From: Ariolimax columbianus
Lineage: Eukaryota; Mollusca; Gastropoda; Stylommatophora; Arionidae
Length of the DNA: 64,000 nt
Assembly: GCA_036924085.1 (NCBI GenBank)
Contig: JAVGWX010000014.1
Coordinates: forward strand, 34,353,936-34,417,935
Direction: 5' to 3'
Part shown: positions 12,986-23,939 of the stretch, piece after piece
How the letters are laid out: the number at the start of each line of letters is the position of its first letter
Numbering within the stretch: position 1 is the stretch's first letter
Made by a program: the position numbers and the translations under genes
Notes under the pieces: model-generated
Told to the model about the DNA's origin: nothing
What the model saw: only the letters and a program-made list of their open reading frames with translations
The model's database searches: none

Positions 12986-14309
12986 GTCCATGTTTCACAT
13001 CCATAGGTTGTCACTAGGAAAAATGCACGTTCTTGGGATCTTTAGTTTTAGTTACTTGTTTGTATTATGCCATACGTTCTGCATGCTACTTTTGTTCTGC
13101 ATTGCCATAGTCAGTCGTCTTCTTACTTTCTTTGTACATTCTCCATTGTTATTTATTATTGATTCCAGATATTGAAAATTTTCAATCTCTTCGCTAGCGA
13201 TTTAATTTTAGTTTGGAGGTTTCTCTGTTACCTCTTCGTGAAAAACGTGGGTGCTTTAGATCGGATAATGATGGACACACTGTACTGGTGTTCTAAGGAA
13301 AACATGTCGAAGTGGATTTCAGTTCGATCACGCTTTCTTCTTCAGTTACCCAGGGTATATATGGTACAGTGTTGTTTTATTAATACAGATTTATTCTGCA
13401 AGCATGTCTAGGCATGCAGGAATGTTCAGTCGTATCCCAGATTTTACTATCAAATTCACAATTTATTCTTTTATTATCGATGCCTTGTACCGTCATTTCA
13501 TCAATGTTTTTTTTATAAATAAGGACGTTGTTTGGTAATATGGAAAAGTAAAGATAGTCCCGTAACAGACACTGTTATCAGGGATGAAGTGTTAAAGGCT
13601 TCACTGTATGAGGCCACAGCTTGTTTATGAGGTGGAGTGATCGGTTCCATTCCTTGCTGACTTTCCTTCCCTAACAGTATGCCATGAACTAATTTACATC
13701 TGGGTCAATTGGAACGTATCGATAATTTAAGTTGAACCCCCGCATCTTCGCCGTAAATAGGGATTGCTTTACAACTATGCTAATCCGACTTTTACTATTA
13801 TGGTAAATAGTGGTCTCCCTTCATAAACCTTTATCACACACACACTACAACGTCAGATCTTCGTGTGCCGCAGGGAACGGCGAAGGGCCCAATGGTGTAG
13901 CCAGTTAGAGGTCTCTCATCAAGATCTTCTATCTGTGTATACAGTGCTTGAGGAGTTGAGGTGGGAGACATGCATGTTTTTTGTTTGAGTGGCAATCGGT
14001 ATTACTATAAGATAAGTTTGAAACAGACTACCAAGTTTATGAGGGAATTAGATGATATTATTTAAGAGATCAATTGTATGATGGCGATAGAAGCCTTAGA
14101 CAGACAACTAAGTTCATGAGAAAAATAGATGCGATTACTTCAGAGATAGATTGTATCGTGGCAATAGAAGCCTTAGACAGACAAGCACGTTTTAGGCGAA
14201 AGTCATTCATGATTGGTGTCTGTCTCTGTAAACTAAACGCGTGGCGCCCTGTGAGTTATGTCCAGCTCTGTCTTCTGTATTTAGAAACAGTCTGCTATAG
14301 CTGTAAAGG
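12985..14309. other. Unassigned, with weak RTE remnants at left
   Basis: The first few hundred bases continue a decayed RTE on the - strand (CHIW..., FxxLxTY-like fragments near 13,000-13,250). Dispersed repeat C lies at 13,569-13,725. Nothing else recognised. Confidence 0.4.
13569..13725 (+). repeat. Dispersed repeat C (gatgaagtgtt ... caatttaca)
   Basis: Shares blocks with 23,276-23,440 and 43,614-43,760: gtcggggatgaagtgtt, gaggtg.ggtcagttcc, ccttgcctttcccaac and gcgtcaggtaccaatttaca. Probably an old SINE family; partial blocks also occur near 24,470, 25,365 and 52,800. Copies are diverged and ends are unclear. Confidence 0.5.
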
Positions 14310-14490
14310 CCGATCCGCGAGTGACAGTCCCTGCCACAGATTGTACAACCATGCTGAGGAGGCTGGATTGCCGGGTTGTCCCTGCCACAGATCGTACAGC
14401 CATGCTGAGGAGGTTGGCTTGCCGGGGTGTCTCTGCCACAGATAGTACAACCATGCTGAGGAGGTTGGCTTGCCGGGGTGCCCCCGATCT
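14310..14490 (+). repeat. 51-57-bp minisatellite, three units
   Basis: Three units of ctgccacagattgtacaacc and atgctgaggaggttggcttg. The surrounding frame is open but has no family resemblance. Confidence 0.8.
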
Positions 14491-14559
14491 CTTCAGTCAT
14501 TTTTTTTCCATGCAGCCAGAAGGCCTCTTCGAGCGTTGGCAGTCACTTTGCCTCTTTCA

Positions 14560-14945
14560 GATAGACAGACAGATTGTAGAGGACATTAGATTAGCTATGC
14601 GAGCGATAAATTGTATGGAGGCGAGAGAAGTATCAGACATACAGACATGTTTTATGGTCCAGTAGATTAGTTATGTGAGCGATAAATTGTATGGGGGCGA
14701 GAGAAGTATCAGACATACAGACAGACAGACATGTTTTATGGTCCAGTAGATTAGTTATGTGAGCGATAAATTGTATGGGGGCGAGAGAAGTATCAGACAT
14801 ACAGACAGACAGACATGTTTTATGGTCCAGTAGATTAGTTATGTGAGCGATAAATTGTATAGGGGCGAGAGAAGTATCAGACAGACAGACAGACAGACAT
14901 GTTTTATGGTCCAGTAGATTAGTTATGTGAGCGATAAATTGTATA
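14560..14945 (+). repeat. 84-bp minisatellite
   Basis: About four and a half units with an exact 84-base spacing (atgttttatgg at 14,647, 14,731, 14,815, 14,899), each ending in a (CAGA)n run. A similar motif appears once near 14,050-14,170. Confidence 0.88.
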
Positions 14946-15130
14946 ATGACCATATAAGTCTGATACAGACAGCCACGTATATAAGAAAAAGGGATATGGT
15001 AATTTTACAGCCTTACACAGTCCATAACCGCAAGAAAGAATTATTGAAATAATAGATATCTCTACATAAGTTTACTTTGTTATGTAAAATGCAAGGTTAT
15101 GTTAACCAAATGATGGTAGTTTAATTGCAA

Positions 15131-15997
15131 ATACTGCAGCTGTAGAAAAATGTACCATGAACTGTGTTGTTGTGGTACCCGTATATTTAATATTGATATC
15201 GCCACATGATGTTTCTCACAACTTGTTGTACTATCAACGTTTTGTACCATCTACTTTTTGTACCAACAATCTTATGTTTCCTAATTTAGCCTAACCCATA
15301 AACTCAGTTTGAGTCCAAGCCTTTGGAACCATTTTATGACGATTCGTTTAATTGCATTGTTGTTGAAAAATAAAATGAAGGAATGTGAAATGCAGTAACC
15401 GCTTGGAAGTCTGGTTTTACAGCTTGAGTAATGTTCTTCTGAAGAGACGGACCAGCTGATGTTTCCTGGTAACGACGTGATGTGAATTAAACACCCCTAT
15501 TGTCTAGATTTACCAGGACACCATATCATTTCTAAGAGCCATTGAGATCAGAGTTGTAGGTAGGGTCGATGATACATCATCATGCGGCATGTCCTTTGCA
15601 GAATATCGCACCCATCACAGCCCGTCTGAAGGAAATTAGATCTCTTGCAAAATCTCCAGCCTGCTCCAGAGTCATGCCCAAGCATTCATTGACATCTTGG
15701 TGCTATCGTCTTCTTGGTCGTTCTCTGCCTCTCTTGCCCGGCACCATACCTTCCATTACCGTTCTCTCAAGACCGTTGTGTCTTTTGATGTGGCCAAAGT
15801 ATTTCAATTTTCTGGTCATGATCGAATTTGTGAACCAGTTCTCCTCAATGCCCAACACTTGTCGTATGTATGTCATCGTCTTCTCCTTTAATGATACATG
15901 CGACATGATAAAACATTCGCACATGGGACAACAATTCTTGCATGCCAAAGATGAAGCCAAGACAAGTGTCATGATCAGGTAAAACATGCTGACCAAC
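15131..15997 (-). mobile_element. RTE 3' end relic plus shared downstream segment
   Basis: On the - strand 15,997-15,565 encodes RQVLGIEENWFTNSIM, RKLKYFGHIKRHNGLERT, VMEGMVPGKRGRERPRRR and AIFCKGHAA, the RTE C-terminus, ending in a CAT/ATG run. The following 15,564-15,131 (- strand order) is non-coding and matches 21,412-21,835 closely. Either the element has a long 3' UTR or an RTE-containing piece was duplicated. Confidence 0.7.
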
Positions 15998-16039
15998 ATC
16001 CCTACCTAACACCAGGGTTATCTTAAAAACACTGAAAAA

Positions 16040-16372
16040 GACCCCCCCCCCCCCCTCACGTCATGGCCAGGTGAAACGTACTGACCAAGACCCCCCACCT
16101 CACGTCAGGGTCAGGTGAAACATACTGACCAACCCACCCCCCCCCCACCTCACGTCAGGGCCAGGTGAAACGTACTGACCAAGACCCCCACCTCACGTCA
16201 GGGCCAGGTGAAACGTACTGACCAAAACCCCCCACTTCACGTCAGGGCCAGGTAAAACATTGACCAAAACCCCTAGCTAACACCAGGGTTATGCTAAAAA
16301 TACTGACTCAGACTCCACTTCACACCAATGAGGTGAAACATCCTAACCAAGACCTCCATCTTACGTCCTCAT
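16040..16372 (-). repeat. Family-M minisatellite array, inverted
   Basis: About seven units reading ggccaggtgaaacgtactga and ccaagacccccacctcacgt on the + strand, the reverse complement of the 3.4-kb unit. C-tracts of up to about 11 bases interrupt it. Confidence 0.8.
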
Positions 16373-16959
16373 CCTGCACCTAAAAGTAGGATGTATTACA
16401 GTAGTCTGGTCAGCGACGTTCTTCTTCTAATTCTTCTTATTTTTCTTCTTCTTCTTCTTCTTCTGTTTCTACTTCTTCTTCTTCTATTCCTTATTCTTCT
16501 ATTTTGTCTTCTTCTACTTCGTCTTTTTCAACTTCATCTTCTTCTTCTGAAACGGACGTTTTCTATATAATGTCGAAGTTCACAGCTAAGTGACGATAAC
16601 TCCACACTTCACGTAAACATATCCAGTTCCAATCACATTTTGGGAGAACCGGTTTCCTTTCTCTCTTTGATCCCAATTTACTCAGCCAGGCTGCACAGGT
16701 GCTGAGGTTCCCAGATCATGGCGCAGGCATCAAGCAATATTTCGGTGACTGTAATCAGCTCATTAACTTCGTCTTCGGCCACGCCTCGACATGTAAGAAG
16801 AGCCACCGTAATCCACTACCAAAGAACCATCTTCGAGAAGGGAGACCTCACTGAGAGTGGTCACAACAATGTCACCAATAACAAAACAGAATAAATCATT
16901 AATAACCAACAGAAAGACTTTCAAAGATATTACAGGCAAATAGTCAATGACTCCCAGAA

Positions 16960-17275
16960 CCGACTTCCCCTGGGCCTCCCTAAATGTGCTCAGTCCATGT
17001 CCCCTGGGCGTCCCCATGTGTGCTCAGTCCATGTCCCCTGGGCGTCCCCAAGTGTGCTCAGTCCATATCCCCTGGGCGTCCCCATGTGTGCTCAGTCCAT
17101 GTCCCCTGGGCGTCCCCACGTGTGCTCAGTCCATGTCCCCTGGGCGTCCCCACGTGTGCCCAGTCCATGTCCCCTGGGCGTCCCCAAGTGTGCTCAGTCC
17201 ATGTCCCCTGTGCGTCCCCACGTGTGCTCAGTCCATATCCCCTGGGCGTCCCCACGTGTGCTCAGTCCATTTGCC
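16960..17275 (+). repeat. 34-bp minisatellite
   Basis: About nine units of gtgtgctcagtccatgtccc and ctgggcgtcccca. GC-rich island in an AT-rich region. Confidence 0.9.
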
Positions 17276-17289
17276 CATTAAACCACTCG

Positions 17290-17710
17290 ATACCCACTCA
17301 CAGTCTCTAGTCCACCAAATCTCCAAACGCCAGTATTTATACCACACAATACCAACTCACAGCCTCTAGTCTACCAAAACTCCAAACGTCAGTATTTAAA
17401 CCACTCAAAACGGTAGTATTTAAACCACCCAAAACTCCAAACGTCAGTATTTAAACCACCCAAAACTCCAAACGTCAGTATTTAAACCAACCAAAACTCA
17501 AAACGGTAATATTTAAACCACCAAAAACTCCAAAGGTCAGTATTTAAACCCCCCAAAACTCCAAACCCCAATATTTAAACCACCCAAAACTCCAAACGTC
17601 AGTATTTTAACCACCCAAAACTCCAAACGCCAGTATTTAAACCAACCAAAACTCCAAATGTCAGTATTCAAACCACCCAAAACTCCAAACGTCAGCATTT
17701 AAACCACCCA
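17290..17710 (+). repeat. 31-bp minisatellite, left part
   Basis: About 13 units of cagtatttaaaccacccaaa and actccaaacgt. The array is interrupted by the retrotransposon plus SLC10 fragment (17,711-20,045) and resumes at 20,046. Confidence 0.88.
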
Positions 17711-19799
17711 ACATACTAATTCCACAGCAAGCAGGCTTTAGACAGCACAGATCCACTGAGGATCAGATCACTCTCATAGCACAGGAAATAGATGATGCTT
17801 ACCAGGAGAAAAAGCATACAGTAGCGGTGAGGGTGGGTCTAAAAAAAAAGGCATTTGACAAGGTCTGGAAAGAGGGACTTAAAGTCAAGCTACGAAGAAG
17901 TGAAGTTTGTGGGAAAATGTACAGATGGATCAGCCACTACCTCAAAAACAGAACAGCCAGAGTTCAAGTACAAGGGCATATGAGCAAAAAGGTGACACTT
18001 GAGCAGGGAGTACCCCAAGGAGGAGTACTGTCACCCACACTCTTCCTGGTGTATTTAAATAACATCGCAGAGAATATACCAAGAAGAGTCCATTGCTCCA
18101 TGTTTGCAGACGATCTAGCTATGTGGACCTCTGAAAAGAATCTCACCATAGCAAGTAATCGGATGCAGCAGGCCCTAACATCGCTGGAGAAGTGGGCGAA
18201 CTAATGGCTGGTCAAAATAAATGAGGAAAAAACAACATGTACGATATTCTTGCTTTCAAACAAACCCCAAAACACCAAAATAAGTCTTAACGGCAAATAT
18301 CTGTGGCCAAACGACATCCCAAACTACCTGGGAGTCCCATTTCATCGGCGCATGACATGGAAAAGTCAGATCGAAAGAAACCGAATGAGAGCCAGAGAAA
18401 GAATGGCAATCATGAGGAAACTTGCTGGCACAAGCTGGGGAGCAGACGAAAGTATACTAAACAAACTGTACACTGGAAGAGTGAGACCAGTTCTCGAGTA
18501 TGGCATTGCAGCATGGACAACAACAGCAAAGGCGAACTTTGACAAAATTAGCAAACTCTAAAACCAAGCCATGAGAGTTATAACAGGAGGCATGAAGTCA
18601 ACGCCAATTGTAGAACTGGAAAGGATTACAAATCTGCAATCCATGACCGACAGAAGAGAATGCAAAGCCCAGCAGCAAGCAGAAAAACTCAGAAGATTGA
18701 CTGATCATCCAATGCATAAGAGACTAAATAATTTTGGAAAAGGGAAACTAAAGCGGAGAAACTTTGCAGAAATAGCCAAAGCAAAGATGAACGAAGAACC
18801 TATGAACGCATTAACAACACCAAAGCCCATCCCTACTGTACGCAAACCTACCTGGAGGCAGCATATATTTCCAGAGGTGGTAGAAAATATACCAGGTATT
18901 GGAAAAAAGAACAGCCAGACTGAAAAAGAAAGAAGAGACATAACCCTGAGGTACATAACGAAAAACTACCCAAGCATGGACTGGACCCATGCATACACCG
19001 ACGGCTCTGTAACAAAAACAACACAGAACGGAGGGGCAGGGGTATTCCTGAGCCTACCAAATGGTAGAAAAACAACACTATCAGTGGCAACTGGAAAATA
19101 CTCAAGCAATTTCAGAGCGGAGGCAGATGCACTGAGGGCTGCAGTGGAAGAAATGGTGACATGCAAAAGAAATGAAAGCCATACAGATGCCCTGGCCGTA
19201 GTCACAGCACTAAAAAGCCAGAAAAATACTGAACTTAATGATTTAAGAGCAGTACTCTGTCAACTATGCCAGCAGTCCGCACCAAAAATAGTAGTAGTAC
19301 AGTGGGTTCCATCCCACTGTAACATCCAAGGCAACGAGGAGGCAGACAGACAAAAGAAGGAGCAAGACTACCACAACCAGATTCTAGTGTGACATACGAA
19401 GAGTCAAAAAGGCTTATTAGAGCTAGATACATGACCAAATGGGAAACAGAATATACTGGCTACACAAAAAACCATGCCTATTACCAGTTGATCAGAAGAA
19501 AGCAGGTCGTGGTCTTCAGACTTCGCACTGGCCACAATAGACTGAGGTACCACCTATTCAACAAATTGAAAATAGGTGGCACTGACGAATGCATGTGTGG
19601 TACTGGGAAAATGACCCCTGAACATTTGCTGCAAAACTGCCCGACATACGAGGATCAGAGAAAGCAGATGTGGCCATCACCAGTGGCAACATTGGACAAG
19701 CTCAATGGCAGTGTCGACAGCCTAAGGATGACCGCTGCTCTTTTCGAAAAAATAAAGGTTGACGTCTGACAGCGTACGAAGAAGAAGAAGAAAAAGAAG
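17711..19799 (+). mobile_element. RNase H-bearing non-LTR retrotransposon, 5'-truncated, degenerate
   Basis: Encodes reverse transcriptase from IPQQAGFRQHRSTEDQ through KAFDKVWKEGL, QGVPQGGVLSPTLF and the catalytic FADDLAMW (near 18,105), then a thumb/connector, RNase H (HAYTDGS near 18,990; FRAEADALRAA; WVPSHCNIQGNEEAD) and a Cys/His knuckle (CMCGTGKMTPEHLLQNC near 19,600). The stop is at 19,767, then a (GAA)n tail to 19,799. Domain order fits the I/Jockey superfamily. Breaks: in-frame stops near 18,202 and 18,559, loss of several residues in RNase H (ESHTDALAV) and a frameshift after EADR near 19,350. It lies inside a 31-bp minisatellite and carries an SLC10 fragment at its 3' side. Confidence 0.85.
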
Positions 19800-20045
19800 A
19801 TATTACGTCTCGGCAACAGCCTCCATGACTATCCTCTATTAGGAGAGACCTTCAAGACGACCTACTTTACTCAATATGTCTTCTTAATGCCACATTCTGT
19901 TTCCCGCCAGGCCTGCTTCTTCTATGGCTGTTCACTCTAGGAGAAACGTTCAAGAACGAGACTGTGCAGATGCATGTGCCGTTCGAGAAGATTCTAGAAG
20001 CTCTAGCTGTGGCCATCCTGCCACTGTTTCTTGGAATGCTTATCA
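19800..20045 (+). other. Retrotransposon-linked SLC10 intron plus exon segment
   Basis: 246 bases beginning atattacgtc, about 96% identical by eye to the reverse complement of 58,468-58,223. The left junction (retroelement GAA tail, then atattacgtc) is the same junction as at 58,469, where a different copy of the element is inserted in the SLC10 intron. The right end passes into the minisatellite unit at 20,043-20,046. It reads as a 3' transduction or a chimeric reverse transcript. Confidence 0.85.
19911..20045 (+). pseudogene. Displaced copy of an SLC10 exon (135 of 143 bp)
   Basis: Matches the exon at 58,357-58,215 with about three differences by eye, including Pro to Leu (LLLLW for LLPLW) and Asp to Asn (FKNETV). 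The upstream intron with its pyrimidine tract and AG acceptor is also copied (19,800-19,910, about seven differences). The copy stops eight bases short of the exon end, so the donor is lost, and runs straight into a 31-bp minisatellite. The frame continues a short way into that repeat. It sits directly after the (GAA)n tail of a retrotransposon. Non-functional alone, though the intact acceptor could in principle be used. Confidence 0.9.
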
Positions 20046-20190
20046 GTATTCAAACCACCCAAAACTCCAAACGTCAGTATTTAAACCACCCAAAACTCCA
20101 AACGTCAGTATTTAAACCACCCAAAACTCCAAACGTCAGTATTTAAACCACCCAGAACTCCAAACGTCAGTATTTAAACCACCCAAAACC
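20046..20190 (+). repeat. 31-bp minisatellite, right part
   Basis: About five further units of the 17.3-17.7 kb repeat, showing that both halves were one array before the insertion. Confidence 0.88.
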
Positions 20191-20319
20191 AACATTGTAT
20201 GCAAAGAGCCTGATAACTGCAGATCATAAAATAACAAAAATAGTCATGGGAGAGTGTAACTGTCACAACAGTGCATGGGTCACAATGAATGTGTGCCCCA
20301 GTGGCGAGGGGCTGTAGAA

Positions 20320-20404
20320 CTTGGCAGGGTTGTAATTGTGGTTGTAGTTGTAGTTGTTGTGGTTGCTGTTGTTGTTGTGGTTGTAGTTGTTGTTGTTGTT
20401 TGTG
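20320..20404 (+). repeat. (GTTGTA)n microsatellite
   Basis: About 80 bases of gttgtagttgtagttgttg, immediately before the family-M carrier flank. The 9.5-kb copy has a similar short gttgttatttgttg stretch at the same place. Confidence 0.8.
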
Positions 20405-21090
20405 TTTAATGCACACAAAGAGTAAGTTTACTTTTTTGTGCGCTCTGAAAATGGCCTTAACTGGTGGGTTGTAGTAGCTGTCCTCTCATCCCGAGCGTGT
20501 TGATGAAGGTGGACCGCGGTCCTCCAGGCGATTTTGCTATGATTGGCTTCATCTGCGTGACACTCACTACTACGGAGATTACGTCGACCCACATCTCGTC
20601 CGTTAGACTGCCTTGAAAACAGCCTGTTTCCAGAGAACGCTATATGGAAGAGAGATAGTGGTCTTGGTTAGTATGTTGTGCTTGACCCGACGTCCTAGTC
20701 AGTATGATGTGCCTGACCCTGACCCGACGTCCTCGTCAGTATATTGTGCATGACACGACGTCCTAGTCAGTATGTTGTGCCTGACCCGACGTCCTAGCCA
20801 GTATGTTGTCCCTGATCTGACGTCCTAGTCAGTATGATGTGCCTGACCCGACGTCCTAGTCAGTATGATGTGTCTGGCCCGACGTCCTAGTCAGTATGTT
20901 GGGCCTGACCAGAAGTCCTAGCCAGTATGTTGTGCCTGACCAGACGTCCTAGTCAGTATGTTATACCTGACCCTGACCCGGCGTCCTAGCCAGTATGTTG
21001 TTCCTGACCCTGACCCGACGTCCTAGTTAGTATGTTGTTCCTGACCCTGAGCCGACGTCCTAGCCAGTATGCTGTGCCTGACCGGACTAA
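20405..21090 (+). repeat. Minisatellite-carrying dispersed element (copy 2)
   Basis: Flank 20,405-20,667 (ggtgggttgtagtagctgtc, gatgaaggtggaccgcggtc, ccttgaaaacagcctgtttc), then an array of units containing ctagtcagtatg.tgtgcctg and acccgacgtc, and an end cctgaccggactaac...cagtttcc shared with the array at 1-510. Confidence 0.65.
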
Positions 21091-21411
21091 CTTCTCAGTT
21101 TCCCCACTGGGGAGAGTAAAACGGATTACAGCTCTTGCACGACTCACAATTACCACCGTCTTGTAATAGCTTAAGATGGAGAGGAGGATACAATTTTGAT
21201 ATTTGGGAGCTATAGAATAATACATGAAGTAACGAAGTGAGGACTCTATACCACGGGCGCCCTATCTCACGCAACGGGAGGATCATGTTGCAGTAAAACT
21301 CGGTACAGGACTCAACTAATCGAGGGCGGGTATGAACGCAAGCAGATCACAGAAGTGGGGGATCTAACTGCCGAGTAAAACAACGATATACCGTCAGAAG
21401 CTGCTGACAAA

Positions 21412-22730
21412 GATACTGCAGCTGTAGAAAAAATGTACCATGAACTGTGTTGTTGTGGTACCCATATATTTAATATTGGTATCGCCACATGATGCGTCTC
21501 ACAACTTTTTGTACCATCAACTTTTTGTTCCATCAATCTTATGTTTCCTAATTCAGTCTTACCCATAAACTCAGTTTGAGTCCAAGCCTTTGGAACCATT
21601 TTATGACGATTCGTTTAATTGCATTGTTGTTGAAAAATAAAATGAGTGAAAGCCAAATGCAGTAACCGCTTGGAAGTCTGATTTTACAGCTTTAGTAATA
21701 TTCTTCTGAAGAGACGGACCAGCCGATGTGTCTTAGTAACGACGTGATGTGAATTAAACACCCCTATTTTCTGGATTTACCAGGACACCATATCACTTCT
21801 AAGAGACATTGAGATCAGATTTGTAGGTAGGGTCGATGATACATCATCATGTGGCATGTCCTTTGCAGAACGTCGTTCCCATCACAGCCCGTCTAAAAGA
21901 AACCAGGTCTCTTGGCAAACCTCCAGCCTGCTACAAAGACATGCACAATTATTCCTTGACATCTTAGTGCGGTCGCCTTCTCGGTCTGCCAGCCTCTCTT
22001 GCCCGGAACCATGTTGTCCATTACCGTTCTCTCAAGACAGATGTGTCGTTTGACGTGATCGAAGTACCAGTATTTCAATTTTCTGTTCAGTGGAATTTAT
22101 GAACCAGTTCTTCTCTATGTCCAACTCAATTCAAATACCTGCATTCTACTTTTTTTCGGTTCGTGGTATTCTGAGGAACTTTCTTTAAGATTTAAACTCG
22201 AAAGACTCGATTCTCGCCCATATTATGTTTGGGTAGCTGTCCATGTTTAACAGCCGTACACTTCTTCGGGAAAACCGCAGGTCCTCAAAATGTTAACTTT
22301 TGTTAGTTTGCTGGTATTCTGCCATAGTTTTCTCAGGTTGTGTAGCTTCTGCATTGTCCATCTCTTTCCGATTACGTTTGAGCAGTCGCCATTGTTGTCA
22401 AGTCTGGAGCCTAGGTACTCGCAGCTCGTGACATGTTCTATTTCCACACCCCCGAATTTGAATCTATGTAAACTTCTTGTTTTTTCGCTGGTCATTATCT
22501 CTATTTTGTTTATGTTTGTACATAGCGTTTTTATAAATTTTTGCTGCATCTGCGTACAGCTGCAATTAGCTGCTCTAACCCCTCTGTGCTGTTTGATAGA
22601 ATCACAGTATCGTCTGCACATCTTAGCTCTGGGATCGTGTATCCGCCGGTTATAAAGGGAACATAACTTTCTATATTCTCATCCTCTCTAACGTTCCTCA
22701 TTATCCACTCTGTATAAATGTTCAATACAA
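21412..22730 (-). mobile_element. RTE relic (RT palm to 3' end), interrupted upstream by a SINE
   Basis: On the - strand: LNIYTEWIMRNV at the SINE border, IPELRCADDTVILSNSTEGLEQLI (an ADD box with Cys for Tyr), LHRFKFGGVEIEHVTSCEYLGSRLDNNGD, LTKVNILRTCGF, then a broken C-terminus (HVKRHICLERTVMDNMVPGKRG) and an end near 21,840. The non-coding 21,412-21,835 is shared with the copy at 15.1 kb. Multiple frameshifts. Confidence 0.75.
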
Positions 22731-22994
22731 CCCTTCTACACCTCCACGCGGTGATCATGGATAACAGACTGCAGCAGGGCAGACTGGCTAAGGAGAAGGG
22801 ATCGAAGAGGGAATGCTAACCCGATACTAAAAAAATGCTTTCTGAAGTCGAATGTGTTGGACCGAACGGTGCAAATATCGCAGTCAGCTGTAAACTACGA
22901 CACAACGCATTCCGTTCTCTGGACTACATTCTGCTACTTAAGCCCTTTCAGGGTTTTGTAGCGGGAAATTGAGAACGAACGAAGCCAAGCCAAG
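22731..22994 (+). mobile_element. SINE-A copy, 5'-truncated, inside an RTE
   Basis: Begins at cccttctacacctcc, about 95 bases into the element, and ends with gaagccaagccaag. Flanks tcaatacaa (22,722-22,730) and tcaaatacaa (22,995-23,004) look like an imperfect target-site duplication. RTE reverse transcriptase sequence continues on both sides. Confidence 0.8.
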
Positions 22995-23150
22995 TCAAAT
23001 ACAAGGTACATCTTAGGTATGGGGAGAGGCTACATCCATGTCTTACTCCAATTTGAACTTGGAACCCATCTGACCTTTCACCAGATACCGAATCTCATCA
23101 CTCGTCTTGTGCATCACTGTACCTGAGAACGTCAGGTCTGTTTAGAAAAA
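22995..23150 (-). mobile_element. Upstream half of the SINE-split RTE
   Basis: The - strand reads SDGFQVQIGVRHGCSLSPYL just upstream of the SINE insertion, which is the RT motif normally followed directly by FNIYTE; that continuation lies beyond the SINE at 22,730. So one RTE copy was split by the SINE at 22,731-22,994. Confidence 0.7.
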
Positions 23151-23275
23151 AACTCCGTACAAACGTATTGATGATACGCCAATACATAAGACTAACTGGA
23201 TAGCTACAGGGTGCTTTAAAACATGCTCCAACTGCTATAAATATACCCCATAATAGGCGTCAAGGTGGGTCCCAT

Positions 23276-23440
23276 GGCAACAGTTGCCATCGGGGATGGA
23301 GATAACTCATCATGGACTAAGCTGCAGTCTTTGTGAGGTGGCGTGGTCAGTTCCCTTCCTTGTTGTTTATACCTTCCCCAACCGATGCGTCAGGTACCAA
23401 TTTACAGCTTGGTCGACTGGAGGAGCGATCGTACCAGGAA
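23276..23440 (+). repeat. Dispersed repeat C copy
   Basis: The clearest copy of the family described at 13,569. It contains gccatcggggatggaga, gtggtcagttcccttccttg, ccaaccgatgcgtcaggtac and cagcttggtcgactggag. Confidence 0.5.
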
Positions 23441-23814
23441 CGAACCCACGCACGGATTTTTTCTGTCTGCCGTGATTTCGAATTCTGGTGTGGTTACAAT
23501 CCCAGTCCGCAAGCACATTCTGAAAAACAAAGAAATGTCTAGTCAAAAACAGAAATAAATAAATAGGCAAACGATCCTTGGCTGTCTATAGTTGAACAAC
23601 AGGTGCAGTGAGCCAGTGAGCAGGACTGAGATCTAGACGGAGTTATTTACAGTTAACCAGAAACAAATAAACAACTGTCATACGACATTTTTACCATTAC
23701 TGGGGTAGTCGAGGGGTTTTGAAGGCTGAGGACTACAGGCCGCTTCACCGCTGCTGTCGCCAAGTCGTGTGCTGGCTATGTTTGTTTATTTCACCCCCAA
23801 CAGAAAAACAACAT

Positions 23815-23895
23815 ATGCCATACCGGGGATTCGAACCGCTGCCATCCTTGTCGGCAGGCAGGCCTCGAAACCATTCGACCACGCGCTCCTCTTAC
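23815..23895 (-). mobile_element. tRNA-derived SINE head or tRNA relic
   Basis: On the - strand box A tggtcgaatgg (23,881-23,871) and a consensus box B ggttcgaatcc (23,837-23,827) are spaced as in a tRNA. The arms do not fold into a convincing tRNA by eye, so a SINE head is more likely than a working gene. Confidence 0.6.
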
Positions 23896-23939
23896 AGCTA
23901 ACAAGGGCACTATAGGCTAGTATCGGAAAACGTGCATAT

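Noticed and set aside
23815..23895. Functional tRNA gene
   Set aside because: Box A and B are good but stem pairing is poor and similar SINE heads occur nearby.
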